Part shown: positions 44,918 through 53,806 of the stretch, piece by piece | Layout: each line of letters starts with the position of its first letter | How positions within the stretch are numbered: position 1 is the stretch's first letter | Assembly: GCF_001646665.1 (NCBI RefSeq) | Contig: NZ_LWBU01000115.1 | Location: 18,780-82,779 of the forward strand | Length of the DNA stretch: 64,000 bases | Direction of reading: 5' to 3' | Origin: Streptomyces noursei | GTDB lineage: Bacteria > Actinomycetota > Actinomycetes > Streptomycetales > Streptomycetaceae | Made by a program: the position numbers and the translations under genes | The notes under the pieces: model-generated | The model's database searches: none | Told to the model about the DNA's origin: nothing | The model's input: only the letters and a program-made list of their open reading frames with translations

Positions 44918-45000
44918 GTTCAACCCCCGTTGAAAGTGTGAGTGAGTGGGGCCCAAGCTTGACGGGCGCACGTCACCCTAGCAGCGCACGGGGCCCTCCC

Positions 45001-45042
45001 CCGCCCGCCCGGCCCGTGGCCCCGCCCGCCCGGCCCGTGGCC
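45001..45042. repeat. 21-bp perfect tandem duplication
   Basis: CCGCCCGCCCGGCCCGTGGCC at 45001-45021 is repeated exactly at 45022-45042 (only the first 20 bases of each unit need be considered), in the intergenic region upstream of the next membrane protein. Confidence 0.9.
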
Positions 45043-45133
45043 CGGACGGCGCCCGCGGCCGTCCTGTGGCGCCCCTCCCCCGGTCGGCGTAGCGTCGGGA
45101 TCGAGAGCCCGATCCCCCCAAGGGAGGCCGACG

Positions 45134-45862
45134 ATGGTCCGCAATGTCATCGGCTCGATCCTCGCTCTCGTCGGAGCGGCGGCCGCCGTATGGAGCCCCT
45201 TCCACGCCTGGTACGACGGCCGTCACGGACGCGACTACCGGGTCGCCGACCTGTTCGGCGGCATCAGCCGGGCGGAGGCCGACCTCTGGACCTCGATCGT
45301 GCTGCCGTTCGCCTTCGCCGCGCTGGTGACGCTGGTGGGCCTGGCTCTCCGCTCCCGCGTGCTGATCGCCCTCGCCGGGCTGATCGTGCTGGCCTTCGCC
45401 ATCCTGTGGATGGTCCGCCAGGGACAGGCCGCCGGCAGCCTCAGCGTCGAGTCGGACGGCTCGGGCCTCGGTCAGGGCGTCGCCCTCGCGCTGGGCGGCG
45501 GGCTGCTCCTGCTGCTCGGCGCCGCTGTGATGAGCGGGCGCAGGCCCCTGGAGCACGACGATTACGAGCCGGACGGGACGGACGGCCACCGCCACGGACG
45601 GCACGGCCGCCACGGCCGCGCCGCGGGCGGGCCCGAGCGGCACGACGAGCCGTACGCGGAACCGTACGCGGAGCCCTACGGCGACCGGGGCGAACCCTAC
45701 GGCGAGCCCGACCGGTCCACGTACGGGCAGCGGCCGTACGCGGGCGACGCGCCGACCGCCGAGTACCCCCGCTACGACGAGCGGTACGACGGCGACGGGC
45801 GCCACGACGACCGCCCGGGCGGACCCGAGGGGCCACCCGGACCGCACCGCGGCCGCGGCTAG
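45134..45862 (+). CDS. Membrane protein with acidic/Tyr-rich tail
   Basis: 242 residues. ATG 45134 is preceded by AAGGGAGG. Three to four membrane spans (about 5-22, 55-75, 80-100 and 115-135) are followed by a disordered cytoplasmic or extracytoplasmic tail of about 100 residues rich in His/Gly (HRHGRHGRHG), with EPYAEPYAEPYGDRGEPYGEP-type repeats (given as a span from about 172 to 192). Its position between afsS and afsK suggests a linked role, and resembles the S. coelicolor arrangement, but no function is known. Convergent with afsK, 12 bases apart. Confidence 0.78.
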   Translation: MVRNVIGSILALVGAAAAVWSPFHAWYDGRHGRDYRVADLFGGISRAEADLWTSIVLPFAFAALVTLVGLALRSRVLIALAGLIVLAFAILWMVRQGQAAGSLSVESDGSGLGQGVALALGGGLLLLLGAAVMSGRRPLEHDDYEPDGTDGHRHGRHGRHGRAAGGPERHDEPYAEPYAEPYGDRGEPYGEPDRSTYGQRPYAGDAPTAEYPRYDERYDGDGRHDDRPGGPEGPPGPHRGRG

Positions 45863-45874
45863 CGGCGGCCGAGG

Positions 45875-48274
45875 CTAGCGCCCGCCCGCCCCGCCGCGCC
45901 CCGTCGCCGTGCCCTTGACCGCGTCCAGCGCGTACACGCACCGGTCCTTGCTGCACGCGTAGACGACGCCCGCCTGCGCGACCAGCGAGCCGGTGATCTC
46001 GCCGCCGGTGGTGAGCTTCCAGCGCAGCTGGCCGCCGCTCGCGTCGAGCGTGTACAGCACGTGGTCGGCCGAGCCGAAGTGCAGGCGGCCGTCCGCGACG
46101 ACCGGGGCGCCGATGACCGGCCCGCCGGCCGGGAACCGCCACTTCGGGGTGCCGGTCACCGCGTCGAGCGTGTACACCGCGCTGCCGCTGCCGACGTGGA
46201 CGTTGCCGTCCGCGACGAGCACCGGCTCGGTCGACTGGCGCGACTCGGTGGCGATGCGCCAGCGGTCCTTGCCGGTCGTGGCGTCGAGCGCGTACACCGT
46301 GCCCAGGTAGTCGGCGAGGTAGACCCCGCCGCCGGTGACCGCCGGACCGGGGGCGAAGGCGGGCGGGGAGAGGAAGACCGCCGGGGCCTCGAAGTGCCAG
46401 CGGACGTGCCCGGACCGGATGTCGACGGACAGCACCCGGGTGCCGGCCGACACGTACGCGTATCCGTCCTCGGCGGACGTCACGCGCACCGGGACCCCGC
46501 CGCAGGAGGCGGCGTCGCCGATCGGGTACGACCAGCGCTCGGTGCCCGTGCGGGCGTCCAGGGCGCGCAGCCGGGCGTCCTGCCACACGTACACGGTGTC
46601 GCCGTGGATCACCGGGCCGCCCTCGGGCGTCTCGAAGTCCGTCTGGGCGCCGGTCAGCTCCCACAGCTTGGCGCCGTTGGCGGCCTCCCACGCCTGGACG
46701 CCGCCGCCGCGCGTGCCGGTGACGACGGTGCCCCGGTCGACACGGAGGCAGTAGACCCAGGCGTCGGTGTGCAGCCGCCACCGCTCGCCGCCGTCGAGCG
46801 CGTCGAGGGCGTAGAGCGAGGGCCCGTCCGAGGCGTGGATGCGCCCGTCGGCCACCGCCATGGACCAGGCGACGTCACGGGTCTTGAACTGGCGGCGGCC
46901 GGTGCCCACGTCCAGCGCGTGGACCTCGAAGGACGTGACGTACAGCAGGTCGCCGGAGACGACCGGGGTGCCCCACACGTCGTTGGACATCCGGAACCGC
47001 CACGGCCGCCAGTGCCCGGGGCCCGCGGGCTCCTGGGTGGGGGCGGGGACGGGCGGGCCGGTCGGCGGGGCGGGGACGGACGGGGCCGGGTCCGCGCCGT
47101 GCGGGCCGCCGGCGGGGCGGCGGATCCAGCCGGTCGTGGGCCCGGCGTCCACCGCGAACGCGGCGCGGGTGTCGGCGACGCGCGGCCCGGGGCCGATCGG
47201 TACGGGAGCGCCGGGCAGCCGTACGGGCGCGGCGGGTGCCGCCTGTCCGGTGCGCGGGTCGCCGTTGCCGCCCCGGTGGGCGGCCTCCCGGTCCCGGTCG
47301 TGCTGCCGGGGACCGGGCGGGGGCGCGGACGGCGGCGCGGGGGGCGGGGCGGACGGCGGCGCGGGCGGGGGCGGGGTGCTGGGCCGGCCGCCCCTGCGGG
47401 TCTCGATCATCGCGGTCGCCCGGGACGGCAGCCACGCGGAGGCCGTGCCGCTGTCGTCGCTGCCGGAGAACAGGTGCGGCGCCAGTTGCGCCTGGAGGTC
47501 GGCGGGCGAGGGCCGCAGTGCCGCCTCCGGCTGCATGCACGACTCGATCAGTGGCCGCAGCTCGTCGGGCAGCCCCTCCAGGTCGGGGCCCTCGCGCAGC
47601 AGCATGAAGACCGTTTCGACCGGATTGGCCCCGTGGTAGGGGGCGTGTCCGGTGGCGGCGAAGACGAGGGTGGAGCCGAGCGAGAAGACGTCACTCGCGC
47701 CGGTCACGCTGCGGGAGTCCTTCGCCTGTTCGGGTGACATGTAGGCGGGCGTGCCCACGGCGACGTTGGTCATCGTCAGCCGGGTGTTGGAGACGCCGGA
47801 CGCGATGCCGAAGTCGATGACGCGCGGTCCGTCCTCGACGACGAGCACGTTCGACGGCTTCAGGTCGCGGTGGACCAGGCCGGCGCCGTGGATGGACTGG
47901 AGCGCCTCGGCGATTCCGGCGGCCAGCCAGCGCACCGCCTGGGCCGGGAGCGGCCCGCACTCATTCACTATTTCCTCGAGCGAGGGGGCCGGGACGTACG
48001 CGGTCGCCAGCCACGGCACCGCGGCCCGGGGGTCGGCGTCCACCACGGCCGCCGTGTAGAAGCCGGACACCGCCCGTGCGGCCTCGACCTCGCGCGTGAA
48101 GCGGACGCGGAACAGCTGGTCCTCGGCGAGCTCGGTCCGCACCGTCTTGATCGCCACGCGCCGCCCCGACGCCGATCGTGCGAGATAGACCAGGCCCATG
48201 CCTCCGGCACCGAGCCGGCCCAGCACCTCGAACGGGCCGATCCGTCTCGGGTCGTGCTGCGTCAGCTGTTCCAC
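45875..48274 (-). CDS. afsK: AfsK, Ser/Thr protein kinase with PQQ-type beta-propeller
   Basis: 799 residues (S. coelicolor AfsK has the same length as I recall). Kinase domain about 13-270: [16 protein letters not shown] glycine loop, AIKTV lysine, [12 protein letters not shown] catalytic loop, DFGIAS and [11 protein letters not shown] Pro-rich linker (about 290-420) follows, then seven or eight PQQ-type repeats ([26 protein letters not shown] onward) forming a beta-propeller that likely senses a ligand. AfsK autophosphorylates on Thr and phosphorylates AfsR; KbpA inhibits it. S-adenosylmethionine enhances its activity in some reports. The start ATG 48274 is followed by [13 protein letters not shown]. 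Regulation is likely post-translational. Confidence 0.9.
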   Translation of the reverse strand: MEQLTQHDPRRIGPFEVLGRLGAGGMGLVYLARSASGRRVAIKTVRTELAEDQLFRVRFTREVEAARAVSGFYTAAVVDADPRAAVPWLATAYVPAPSLEEIVNECGPLPAQAVRWLAAGIAEALQSIHGAGLVHRDLKPSNVLVVEDGPRVIDFGIASGVSNTRLTMTNVAVGTPAYMSPEQAKDSRSVTGASDVFSLGSTLVFAATGHAPYHGANPVETVFMLLREGPDLEGLPDELRPLIESCMQPEAALRPSPADLQAQLAPHLFSGSDDSGTASAWLPSRATAMIETRRGGRPSTPPPPAPPSAPPPAPPSAPPPGPRQHDRDREAAHRGGNGDPRTGQAAPAAPVRLPGAPVPIGPGPRVADTRAAFAVDAGPTTGWIRRPAGGPHGADPAPSVPAPPTGPPVPAPTQEPAGPGHWRPWRFRMSNDVWGTPVVSGDLLYVTSFEVHALDVGTGRRQFKTRDVAWSMAVADGRIHASDGPSLYALDALDGGERWRLHTDAWVYCLRVDRGTVVTGTRGGGVQAWEAANGAKLWELTGAQTDFETPEGGPVIHGDTVYVWQDARLRALDARTGTERWSYPIGDAASCGGVPVRVTSAEDGYAYVSAGTRVLSVDIRSGHVRWHFEAPAVFLSPPAFAPGPAVTGGGVYLADYLGTVYALDATTGKDRWRIATESRQSTEPVLVADGNVHVGSGSAVYTLDAVTGTPKWRFPAGGPVIGAPVVADGRLHFGSADHVLYTLDASGGQLRWKLTTGGEITGSLVAQAGVVYACSKDRCVYALDAVKGTATGRGGAGGR

Positions 48275-48410
48275 TTGCCTGCCACCTCCCCGTCAGGGCC
48301 ATGAGAGTACGGCCCCATGCCCCCTGATTCTTCCTGTCCGGGGCGGTGGTTGCGAACCCGGGGGCGGATCGGGGTGTCTCACCCCGATCCGGACACCCCC
48401 GCGGGGGTCG

Positions 48411-49193
48411 TCAGGCGGCCTTGGGCTCCGCCAGTACGGCGAAGACGGCGCCCTGGTTGTCGGCGATCAGCGCGATCCTGCCGTAAGGAGTGTCGAAGGG
48501 TTCCTCGGTGACCCGGCCGCCGAGGCCGGTGGCGAGGGCGGCGGTGTCGTCGCAGTCCTCGACGGCGAAGTAGATGAGGAAGTGGGCGGGCATCTCGGCG
48601 GGGAAGGCGTCGGTGATCACGCTGCGGCCGCCGACGGCCGTCTCGTCGCTCGCCTGCGTGCCGGCGGGCGACCAGACCCGGAAGTCGATGGAGGCGTCGT
48701 CGAGGTCGCGGACCTGGAAGCCGAAGACGGTCTCGTAGAAGGAGTCGACGGTGTCCTTCTCCCGCGTGTAGACCTCGGTCCAGCAGAAGGAGCACGGTTC
48801 GCCCTGCTTCTCGAAGCCGTTGTGCTCCCCCGCCTCCCAGAGTCCGAAGACGGCGCCGCCGGGGTCGACGGCCTGGGCCATGGTGCCGAAGGGGCCGATC
48901 GGCATGGGGTCCATCACGAGTTTGCCGCCCGCCTCCCTGATCCGGCGGGTCGTGGCGACGACGTCGGGCGTGGCGAAGTAGACGCCCCAGACGGTGGGCA
49001 TGCGGCCGTCCCGCTTGGGCGTCAGGCCGGCGACCCGCTTGCCGTCGCTGAAGGCGTTCGTGTAGCTGCCGTACGCCGGGTCGCCGTCGTCGAACGTCCA
49101 GCCGAAGAGTTCACCGTAGAACCGCTTGCCGGCTTCCAGGTCGGGAAGCATCGCATCCGCCCAGCACGGCGTGCCCTCTGTGAATGCGGACAT
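48411..49193 (-). CDS. Double VOC-domain (glyoxalase-like) protein
   Basis: 260 residues. ATG 49193. Two vicinal-oxygen-chelate halves: the first (about 5-125) with GTPCWADAMLPDLEAGKRFYGELFGWTF and the second (about 135-255) with GEPCSFCWTEVYTREKDTVDSFYETVFGF, ending AVFAVLAEPKAA (given as spans). Only some of the usual His/Glu metal ligands are evident. It is transcribed in the same direction as afsK and ends about 136 bases before it. In S. coelicolor the AfsK inhibitor KbpA is encoded next to afsK; I believe it to be of similar size, so this is a positional candidate, unproven. Upstream lie 402 bases of AT-richer DNA. Confidence 0.82.
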   Translation of the reverse strand: MSAFTEGTPCWADAMLPDLEAGKRFYGELFGWTFDDGDPAYGSYTNAFSDGKRVAGLTPKRDGRMPTVWGVYFATPDVVATTRRIREAGGKLVMDPMPIGPFGTMAQAVDPGGAVFGLWEAGEHNGFEKQGEPCSFCWTEVYTREKDTVDSFYETVFGFQVRDLDDASIDFRVWSPAGTQASDETAVGGRSVITDAFPAEMPAHFLIYFAVEDCDDTAALATGLGGRVTEEPFDTPYGRIALIADNQGAVFAVLAEPKAA

Positions 49194-49595
49194 GGGCCTG
49201 ATCCCTTTCCGTGTACGGGCGGGGCGTGTGGTGCCCGTCACGGTCACGCTAATGGCGCGCGGCGCACCGCGCAGAAAAGACAACCGAACACACGATCGAA
49301 CGCAGACCTCGGGGGCCGTTGCGGGGCCGCTTCCGCGCGGGTTGTCCACCAAAGTTTTCCACAGGCTGTTAATAAGCCTATCGGGGTGGTGGACGGTCGT
49401 CGGAGGTGGCCGAAAAGCGCCGTACCGACCGGACCGCCCCGGTGCGCGCCCCTGTGGCACGGAATGCGCTTCCGCCCAGCGTGGACAAGGGTCGGGCACG
49501 GGACGGACGGCCGGACGGAGGCCCGCACGGAGGGCCGTCACCCCATTTGCAGTCGGCCGAATCGCGCGCAGATCACCCCTCGGTAAGCTGACGGC
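49194..49595. other. Intergenic region between VOC and TetR genes
   Basis: 402 bases, divergent. AT-richer around 49345-49385 (AAAGTTTTCCACAGGCTGTTAATAAG), likely promoter elements. No protein gene. The TetR -10 is at 49584-49589. Confidence 0.6.
49584..49589 (+). promoter_or_regulatory. -10 box of a leaderless TetR-gene transcript
   Basis: TAAGCT with six bases to ATG 49596; no Shine-Dalgarno sequence. Confidence 0.55.
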
Positions 49596-50243
49596 ATGAC
49601 AGGACAAGTACGCACCGTCGACGGCCGCGTGGCCGGTCGACGCGGACAGGCGACGCGGCAGAAGCTGCTCGACTGCCTCAGCGAGATGCTCCGCTCCTCG
49701 CCGTACCGGGACGTCAAAGTCATCGACGTGGCCCGGAAGGCGGGCACTTCCCCGGCGACGTTCTACCAGTACTTCCCGGACGTCGAGGGCGCCGTCCTCG
49801 AGATCGCGGAGGAAATGGCCAAAGAGGGCGCCGGGTTGACGGAACTCGTCGCCGGCCGCAGCTGGGTCGGCAAGGCCGGCTGGCAGACCGCGGAGGAACT
49901 GGTCGAGGGATTCCTCGACTTCTGGCGCAGCAACGACGCCATCCTCCGCGTGATCGACCTGGGCGCCGCCGAAGGGGACAAGCGGTTCTACAAGATCCGC
50001 ATGAAGATCCTCGGCTCCGTCACCACCTCCCTGACGGAGGCGGTCAAGGAGCTCCAGGCCAAGAACAAGGTCGACAAGGACGTCAACCCGGCGGCGATGG
50101 CCGGCTCCCTGGTCGCCATGCTCGCGGCGGTCGCCTCGCACCAGAAGGGCTTCCAGACCTGGGGCGTCAAGCAGACCGAAATCAAGCCCAACCTCGCCCT
50201 GTTGGTCCACCTCGGCATCACCGGGAAGAAGCCGTCGAAGTAG
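49596..50243 (+). CDS. TetR-family transcriptional regulator
   Basis: 215 residues. Helix-turn-helix at about 15-60: RRGQATRQKLLDCLSEMLRSSPYRDVKVIDVARKAGTSPATFYQYFPDVEGAVLEIAEEM (a span, residues about 15-72), followed by a helical ligand-binding domain with few features. It is not next to an obvious target: the VOC gene is divergent 402 bases away, and a pyridoxamine-oxidase-like gene follows downstream after a strong terminator. Leaderless start. Family assignment is secure; the ligand and targets are unknown. Confidence 0.9.
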   Translation: MTGQVRTVDGRVAGRRGQATRQKLLDCLSEMLRSSPYRDVKVIDVARKAGTSPATFYQYFPDVEGAVLEIAEEMAKEGAGLTELVAGRSWVGKAGWQTAEELVEGFLDFWRSNDAILRVIDLGAAEGDKRFYKIRMKILGSVTTSLTEAVKELQAKNKVDKDVNPAAMAGSLVAMLAAVASHQKGFQTWGVKQTEIKPNLALLVHLGITGKKPSK

Positions 50244-50268
50244 CACCCCACCCGTTCACGTCCTGTCA

Positions 50269-50305
50269 CGCCGATGGCGGTCCACCTCGTCGACCGCCAT
50301 CGGCG
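50269..50305 (+). terminator. Strong hairpin after the TetR gene
   Basis: Perfect 14-bp stem CGCCGATGGCGGTC (50269-50282) and GACCGCCATCGGCG (50292-50305), loop of nine. Confidence 0.85.
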
Positions 50306-50399
50306 TTCCCGTTCCGCCGCCCGGCCCCGCCCCCGCGCCCCGGCCGGAACACCGCCCGTCCGTGTGCCGGCGCCCCTCCGCAGCGCCGATGATGGTGCG

Positions 50400-51056
50400 A
50401 TGACCGGCTTCCACGACACCCTCCGCTCCCTGCGCGTCTGGGACACCGAGCTGCCCGCCTTCGACCCGGACTCCGCGCCCGCCGACCCCCTGCCCCTCTT
50501 CCACGAGTGGTTCGTGGCGGCCGCCCGGGCCGGCCAGCAGGAGCCGCACACCATGTCGCTGGCCACCGCCGGCGCCGACGGGCGGCCCGACGTGCGGACG
50601 CTGATGCTCCACGACGCCGACGACCGGGGCTGGCACTTCGCGACGCACGCGACCAGCGCCAAGGGCCGTCAGCTCGCCGCCGCCCCGCACGCGGCGCTCG
50701 GCTTCTACTGGCCGGTGCAGGGCCGCCAGGTGCGGGTCAGGGGCCAGGTCGTCACGGGCACGCCCGAGGAGGCGTACGCCGACCTGCACGCCCGGTCGAC
50801 CGGCGCGCTGGCCGCCGCCCTGGTGGGCCGGCAGAGCGAGGTGCTCGCCTCGGTGGAGGAGCTGGAGCGGGCGAGCGCGGCGGCCTGGGAACGCGCGCGG
50901 TCGGAACCGGACACGGACGTGGAGACCTGGACGCTGTACGTGCTCGAACCGTCCGAGGTCGAGTTCTTCCAGGGCGACGACCGGCGGCGCCACCTCCGCC
51001 TGCGGTACCGGCGCGTGCCCGGCGGCGGCTGGGAGCGGGAACTGCTCTGGCCGTAG
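50400..51056 (+). CDS. Pyridoxamine 5'-phosphate oxidase-family flavoprotein
   Basis: 218 residues. FMN-dependent PNPOx fold: PHTMSLATAGADGRPDVRTLMLHDADDRGWHFATHATSAKGRQLAAAPHAALGFYWPVQGRQVRVRGQV (span about 55-125) is very close to the family core, with the second domain ending YRRVPGGGWERELLWP. Likely role is oxidation of pyridoxine or pyridoxamine 5'-phosphate to pyridoxal 5'-phosphate, though related Streptomyces enzymes include paralogues of other function. ATG 50400 lacks a good ribosome-binding site, and GATGAT lies six bases before it, so a leaderless start is possible. Convergent with the next gene, separated by 33 bases containing CTCACCGC repeats. Confidence 0.85.
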   Translation: MTGFHDTLRSLRVWDTELPAFDPDSAPADPLPLFHEWFVAAARAGQQEPHTMSLATAGADGRPDVRTLMLHDADDRGWHFATHATSAKGRQLAAAPHAALGFYWPVQGRQVRVRGQVVTGTPEEAYADLHARSTGALAAALVGRQSEVLASVEELERASAAAWERARSEPDTDVETWTLYVLEPSEVEFFQGDDRRRHLRLRYRRVPGGGWERELLWP

Positions 51057-51089
51057 GGCCCGCCCCTCCGCCCTCACCGCCTCACCGCC

Positions 51090-51692
51090 TCACCGCGAGG
51101 CGTACGGCCGCTCGTGGCGGGCGTCGCGGAGGACCGAGCCCCACCAGTCGAGCCGGTCGAGCATCGTCAGCGCGGCGGCCGCCGGCTCCTCGGGGTCCTT
51201 GAGGTTCCCTTCGGCGTCGAAGAGCAGGTAGTAGCGGGGAAAGCTGACGTACTCGCGGACGGCGTGCGCGTCCAGCTCGCCGAAGACCTGCCGCAGCTGC
51301 TCGATGGCGAGGAGGCCCCCGCTCGCGCCGCTGTAGCCGACGAACGCGATGGGCTTCGCCTGCCATTCGGTGTGGTGCCAGTCGATGAAGGCCTTGAGGG
51401 AGGCGGGGAAGCTGCGGTTGTAGTCGGGGGTGACGACCACCACGGCGTCCGCCTCGGCGAGCCGGCGACCGGCGTCCGCCATGCCCGCGGGGCGCGACGG
51501 GTTCGGGTCCATGGCGGGGGGCACGGCGGGCAGCGCGAGCGGCAGCTCGGTGTCCGCCAGGTCGATCACGTCGACGTCGAACCGGCCGTGCATTTCCGCC
51601 TGTTCGGCGAACCAGCGGGTGACGACCGGGCCGAAGCGGCCGTCCCGGACGCTGCCGACGACGACCGCGAGGCGGAGGGGTTGGGAGGACAT
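51090..51692 (-). CDS. NADPH-dependent FMN reductase-like oxidoreductase
   Basis: 200-residue flavodoxin-like reductase. ATG 51692 is preceded by AAGGAG. The FMN phosphate loop VVGSVRDGRFGP lies near residues 11-22, and VTPDYNRSFPASLKAFIDW near 90-110 is typical of the NADPH-dependent FMN reductase family. It uses NAD(P)H to reduce flavin, quinone or azo substrates. It is divergent from an MmyB-type regulator, with 145 bases shared, which suggests local control by that regulator. Confidence 0.88.
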   Translation of the reverse strand: MSSQPLRLAVVVGSVRDGRFGPVVTRWFAEQAEMHGRFDVDVIDLADTELPLALPAVPPAMDPNPSRPAGMADAGRRLAEADAVVVVTPDYNRSFPASLKAFIDWHHTEWQAKPIAFVGYSGASGGLLAIEQLRQVFGELDAHAVREYVSFPRYYLLFDAEGNLKDPEEPAAAALTMLDRLDWWGSVLRDARHERPYASR

Positions 51693-51824
51693 GGGGAACT
51701 CCTTCGGGTCCGTGGGGTGACCTCGCCGGGTCACGTCCTCCAACCTGCCGGTGCGGAGGGCCGCGCGGGAGGCCGGGCCGAGGCTGGTAGTGGCAGGGCC
51801 ACGATCGACGGCGGGTTCCGCTGC

Positions 51825-51830
51825 TAGCGT
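51825..51830 (+). promoter_or_regulatory. -10 box of a leaderless MmyB-type regulator transcript
   Basis: TAGCGT with seven bases to GTG 51838; no Shine-Dalgarno sequence. Confidence 0.55.
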
Positions 51831-51837
51831 CGTACGG

Positions 51838-52689
51838 GTGAGCGACAACGAGTTGGGGCTCTTCCTGCGCACGCGCCGCGAGGCGGTCACCCCCGCCGAG
51901 GTGGGCCTGCCCACCGGGCCTCGGCGCCGGACGCCGGGCCTGCGCAGGGCCGAGCTGGCCACGCTCGCCGGGGTGAGCGTCGAGTACGTGACGCGCCTGG
52001 AGCAGGGCCGCGACCGGCACCCCTCGCCGCAGGTGGTGGCCGCGCTGGCGGACGCGCTGCGGCTGACCGCGAGCGAACGCGTCCACCTGCACCGCCTGAC
52101 CAAGAGCGCGGGCGGTGGGCTGTGCATGGGCGCGGCGGCACCGGCGCTGACGGTCAGGCCGACCGTGCGGGCGCTGCTGGAGCGGCTGGAACCCGCCCCG
52201 GCGGTCCTGCTCAACCGGATCGGCGACCTCCTCGCCTGGACGGCCGGGTACGAGCGGCTCGCCGGCCCGCTCGGCATCCTGGACGGCAACCCGCCGAACC
52301 TCGCCCGGTACCTCTTCGGTGACCCCCGGGCGCGTACCGCCTTCCCCGACTGGGACCGGGTCGCCGACGAGCAGGTCGCCGCCCTGAAGCACGGTCCCTT
52401 CCGGGCGGACCCCCATGTGGCGGCCCTCGCGGACGAGTTGACCGTCACGGCCGGGGCGGAGTTCGCCGACCGGGTGCGCACCCTGCCGGGGCTCCCGGCG
52501 GCCACCGGCGTCACCCGCCTCGCACACCCCGAGGAGGGGACGCTGCGCCTGGCGTACGAGACGCTGGAGCTGCCCGCCGAGGACGACCAGCGGCTGATCG
52601 TCCACCTCCCCGCCGACGGGGCCTGCGCCGCCGCCCTCGACCGCCTCGACGGCCGCCGGCCGGGAGCCCTGCGCGCGGTGTCGGCGTGA
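51838..52689 (+). CDS. XRE-family (MmyB-like) transcriptional regulator
   Basis: 283 residues from GTG 51838. Helix-turn-helix about 5-70: LGLFLRTRREAVTPAEVGLPTGPRRRTPGLRRAELATLAGVSVEYVTRLEQGRDRHPSPQV (span), then the MmyB-type ligand-binding domain: LLNRIGDLLAWTAGYERLAGPLGILDG and NLARYLFGDPRARTAFPDWDRVADEQVA. MmyB of methylenomycin biosynthesis binds a fatty-acid-like ligand. Members are often beside and control a divergent short oxidoreductase, as here. Leaderless start supports choosing GTG 51838. Confidence 0.9.
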   Translation: MSDNELGLFLRTRREAVTPAEVGLPTGPRRRTPGLRRAELATLAGVSVEYVTRLEQGRDRHPSPQVVAALADALRLTASERVHLHRLTKSAGGGLCMGAAAPALTVRPTVRALLERLEPAPAVLLNRIGDLLAWTAGYERLAGPLGILDGNPPNLARYLFGDPRARTAFPDWDRVADEQVAALKHGPFRADPHVAALADELTVTAGAEFADRVRTLPGLPAATGVTRLAHPEEGTLRLAYETLELPAEDDQRLIVHLPADGACAAALDRLDGRRPGALRAVSA

Positions 52690-52756
52690 GGACGCGGAAC
52701 TCCGGGGACCGCTGCGGCGTCGAGACGTATGACCGCACACGATCAGGGAGTAGGGC

Positions 52757-53419
52757 ATGACCGTCACGCTGGCCGAGGAAATCGCGCTGCTGTCACTGGA
52801 CGACGAGTCGGGAGCGGCCAGGGAACGCTCGTCGGCCGGGTGGGCCGTCGCGGGCGGCATCCTGCTGGAACTGGCGATGGCCGGGCGGATCACCGTGGCG
52901 GACGGCCGCCTGACCGTCGCCGACACCACGCCCACCGGGACCGCGCTGCTCGACGGGCGGCTGGCCCAGCTGGAGGAGTGGACGCGGCGCAAGAACAGGC
53001 GCAAGGTCTCCGAGTGGCTGACCAAGGACCAGTCGAAGGCAGTCGCGGCGACGGTGGAGAGCCTGTGCGAGCGCGGCCTCGTCGTGGAGGAGCGCAGCAA
53101 GATGCTCGGCCTCTTCCCGGTACGCCGCTACCCGGAGGCGGACGGCTCGGTGGAGCGGGAACTGCGCGCCCGGCTCACCTCGGTCGTCGTGCACGGCGCG
53201 GACCCGGACGACCGCACCTCCGGGCTCGTCAGCCTGCTGCACGCCGCCAAGCTGGACCGGCTGGCCTTCCCGGACGTCCCGCGCAAGCTGGTCACACCCC
53301 GCATGGCGAAGATCGCCGACGGCCAGTGGGCGGGCGACGGCGTCCGCGAGGCGATCCGGAACATGCAGGCGGCGATGGTCGCCATCACCGCCGCCACCAC
53401 CGCCACCGTGGTGCTCTGA
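52757..53419 (+). CDS. GPP34-family protein (second paralogue)
   Basis: 220 residues. ATG 52757 follows GGGAGTAGGGC. GPP34 features: MTVTLAEEIALLSLDDESG at the start, GGILLELAMAGRI near 35, and LVSLLHAAKLDRLAFPD late. The C-terminus is a hydrophobic Ala/Thr stretch (AAMVAITAATTATVVL), which resembles the tail of eukaryotic GOLPH3-like proteins that insert in the membrane. It shares the fold with the gene at 22378, but the two are diverged. The gene downstream starts 21 bases later. Function unknown, possibly membrane-lipid binding. Confidence 0.88.
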   Translation: MTVTLAEEIALLSLDDESGAARERSSAGWAVAGGILLELAMAGRITVADGRLTVADTTPTGTALLDGRLAQLEEWTRRKNRRKVSEWLTKDQSKAVAATVESLCERGLVVEERSKMLGLFPVRRYPEADGSVERELRARLTSVVVHGADPDDRTSGLVSLLHAAKLDRLAFPDVPRKLVTPRMAKIADGQWAGDGVREAIRNMQAAMVAITAATTATVVL

Positions 53420-53428
53420 GCCGCCTCG

Positions 53429-53434
53429 TACGCT
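53429..53434 (+). promoter_or_regulatory. -10 box of a leaderless small-protein transcript
   Basis: TACGCT with six bases to ATG 53441; no Shine-Dalgarno sequence. Confidence 0.5.
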
Positions 53435-53440
53435 TCAGCC

Positions 53441-53761
53441 ATGTCCGTCAACATCACATTCACTCTCACCGTCACGGCTCTCCAGGACGAGGCCCAGGCG
53501 CGGGAGGTCGTGCGCTCCCTGGACGAGGTCATGGAGGACGAGCGCATCCAGGACCAGGTGAACCTGGGCGTCGCCTGGGAGGACGGGAAGGCCGTCGTCG
53601 CGGGCGAGACCGACTTCCCGCTGAGCATCACCCGCTTCCACCTCTGGCAGCCGAATTTCGAGAGCTACGTGAAGTTCGCGGTCGAGGAGGTCGCGCCGGG
53701 AGCCGTGGTCGCGCTCGACTGGGGGTACCCGGACCTCGAACGCCCACCCGCCGTGGGATAG
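53441..53761 (+). CDS. Small conserved protein, unknown function
   Basis: 106 residues with a mixed alpha/beta pattern: SVNITFTLTVTALQDEAQAREVVRSLDEV, FPLSITRFHLWQPNFESYVKFAVEEVAPGAVVALDWGYPDLE (spans). Ends in a Pro-rich tail. No signal sequence or membrane span, so it should be cytoplasmic. I do not recognise the family; its own leaderless promoter and the GPP34 gene upstream suggest it is expressed separately. A paired palindrome follows two bases after the stop. Confidence 0.7.
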   Translation: MSVNITFTLTVTALQDEAQAREVVRSLDEVMEDERIQDQVNLGVAWEDGKAVVAGETDFPLSITRFHLWQPNFESYVKFAVEEVAPGAVVALDWGYPDLERPPAVG

Positions 53762-53762
53762 C

Positions 53763-53790
53763 TTGAACGCGTTCGACTGAACGCGTTCAA
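53763..53790. promoter_or_regulatory. Paired GAACGCGTTC palindromes, probable operator
   Basis: TTGAACGCGTTC (53763-53774), GACT, GAACGCGTTCAA (53779-53790): a perfect 12-bp inverted repeat of two sites, each itself a 10-bp palindrome GAACGCGTTC. It ends 16 bases before ATG 53807. TetR-type operators look like this; it could also act as a terminator of the preceding gene. Confidence 0.65.
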
Positions 53791-53806
53791 CAGGGGCGGG
53801 TGGGGC

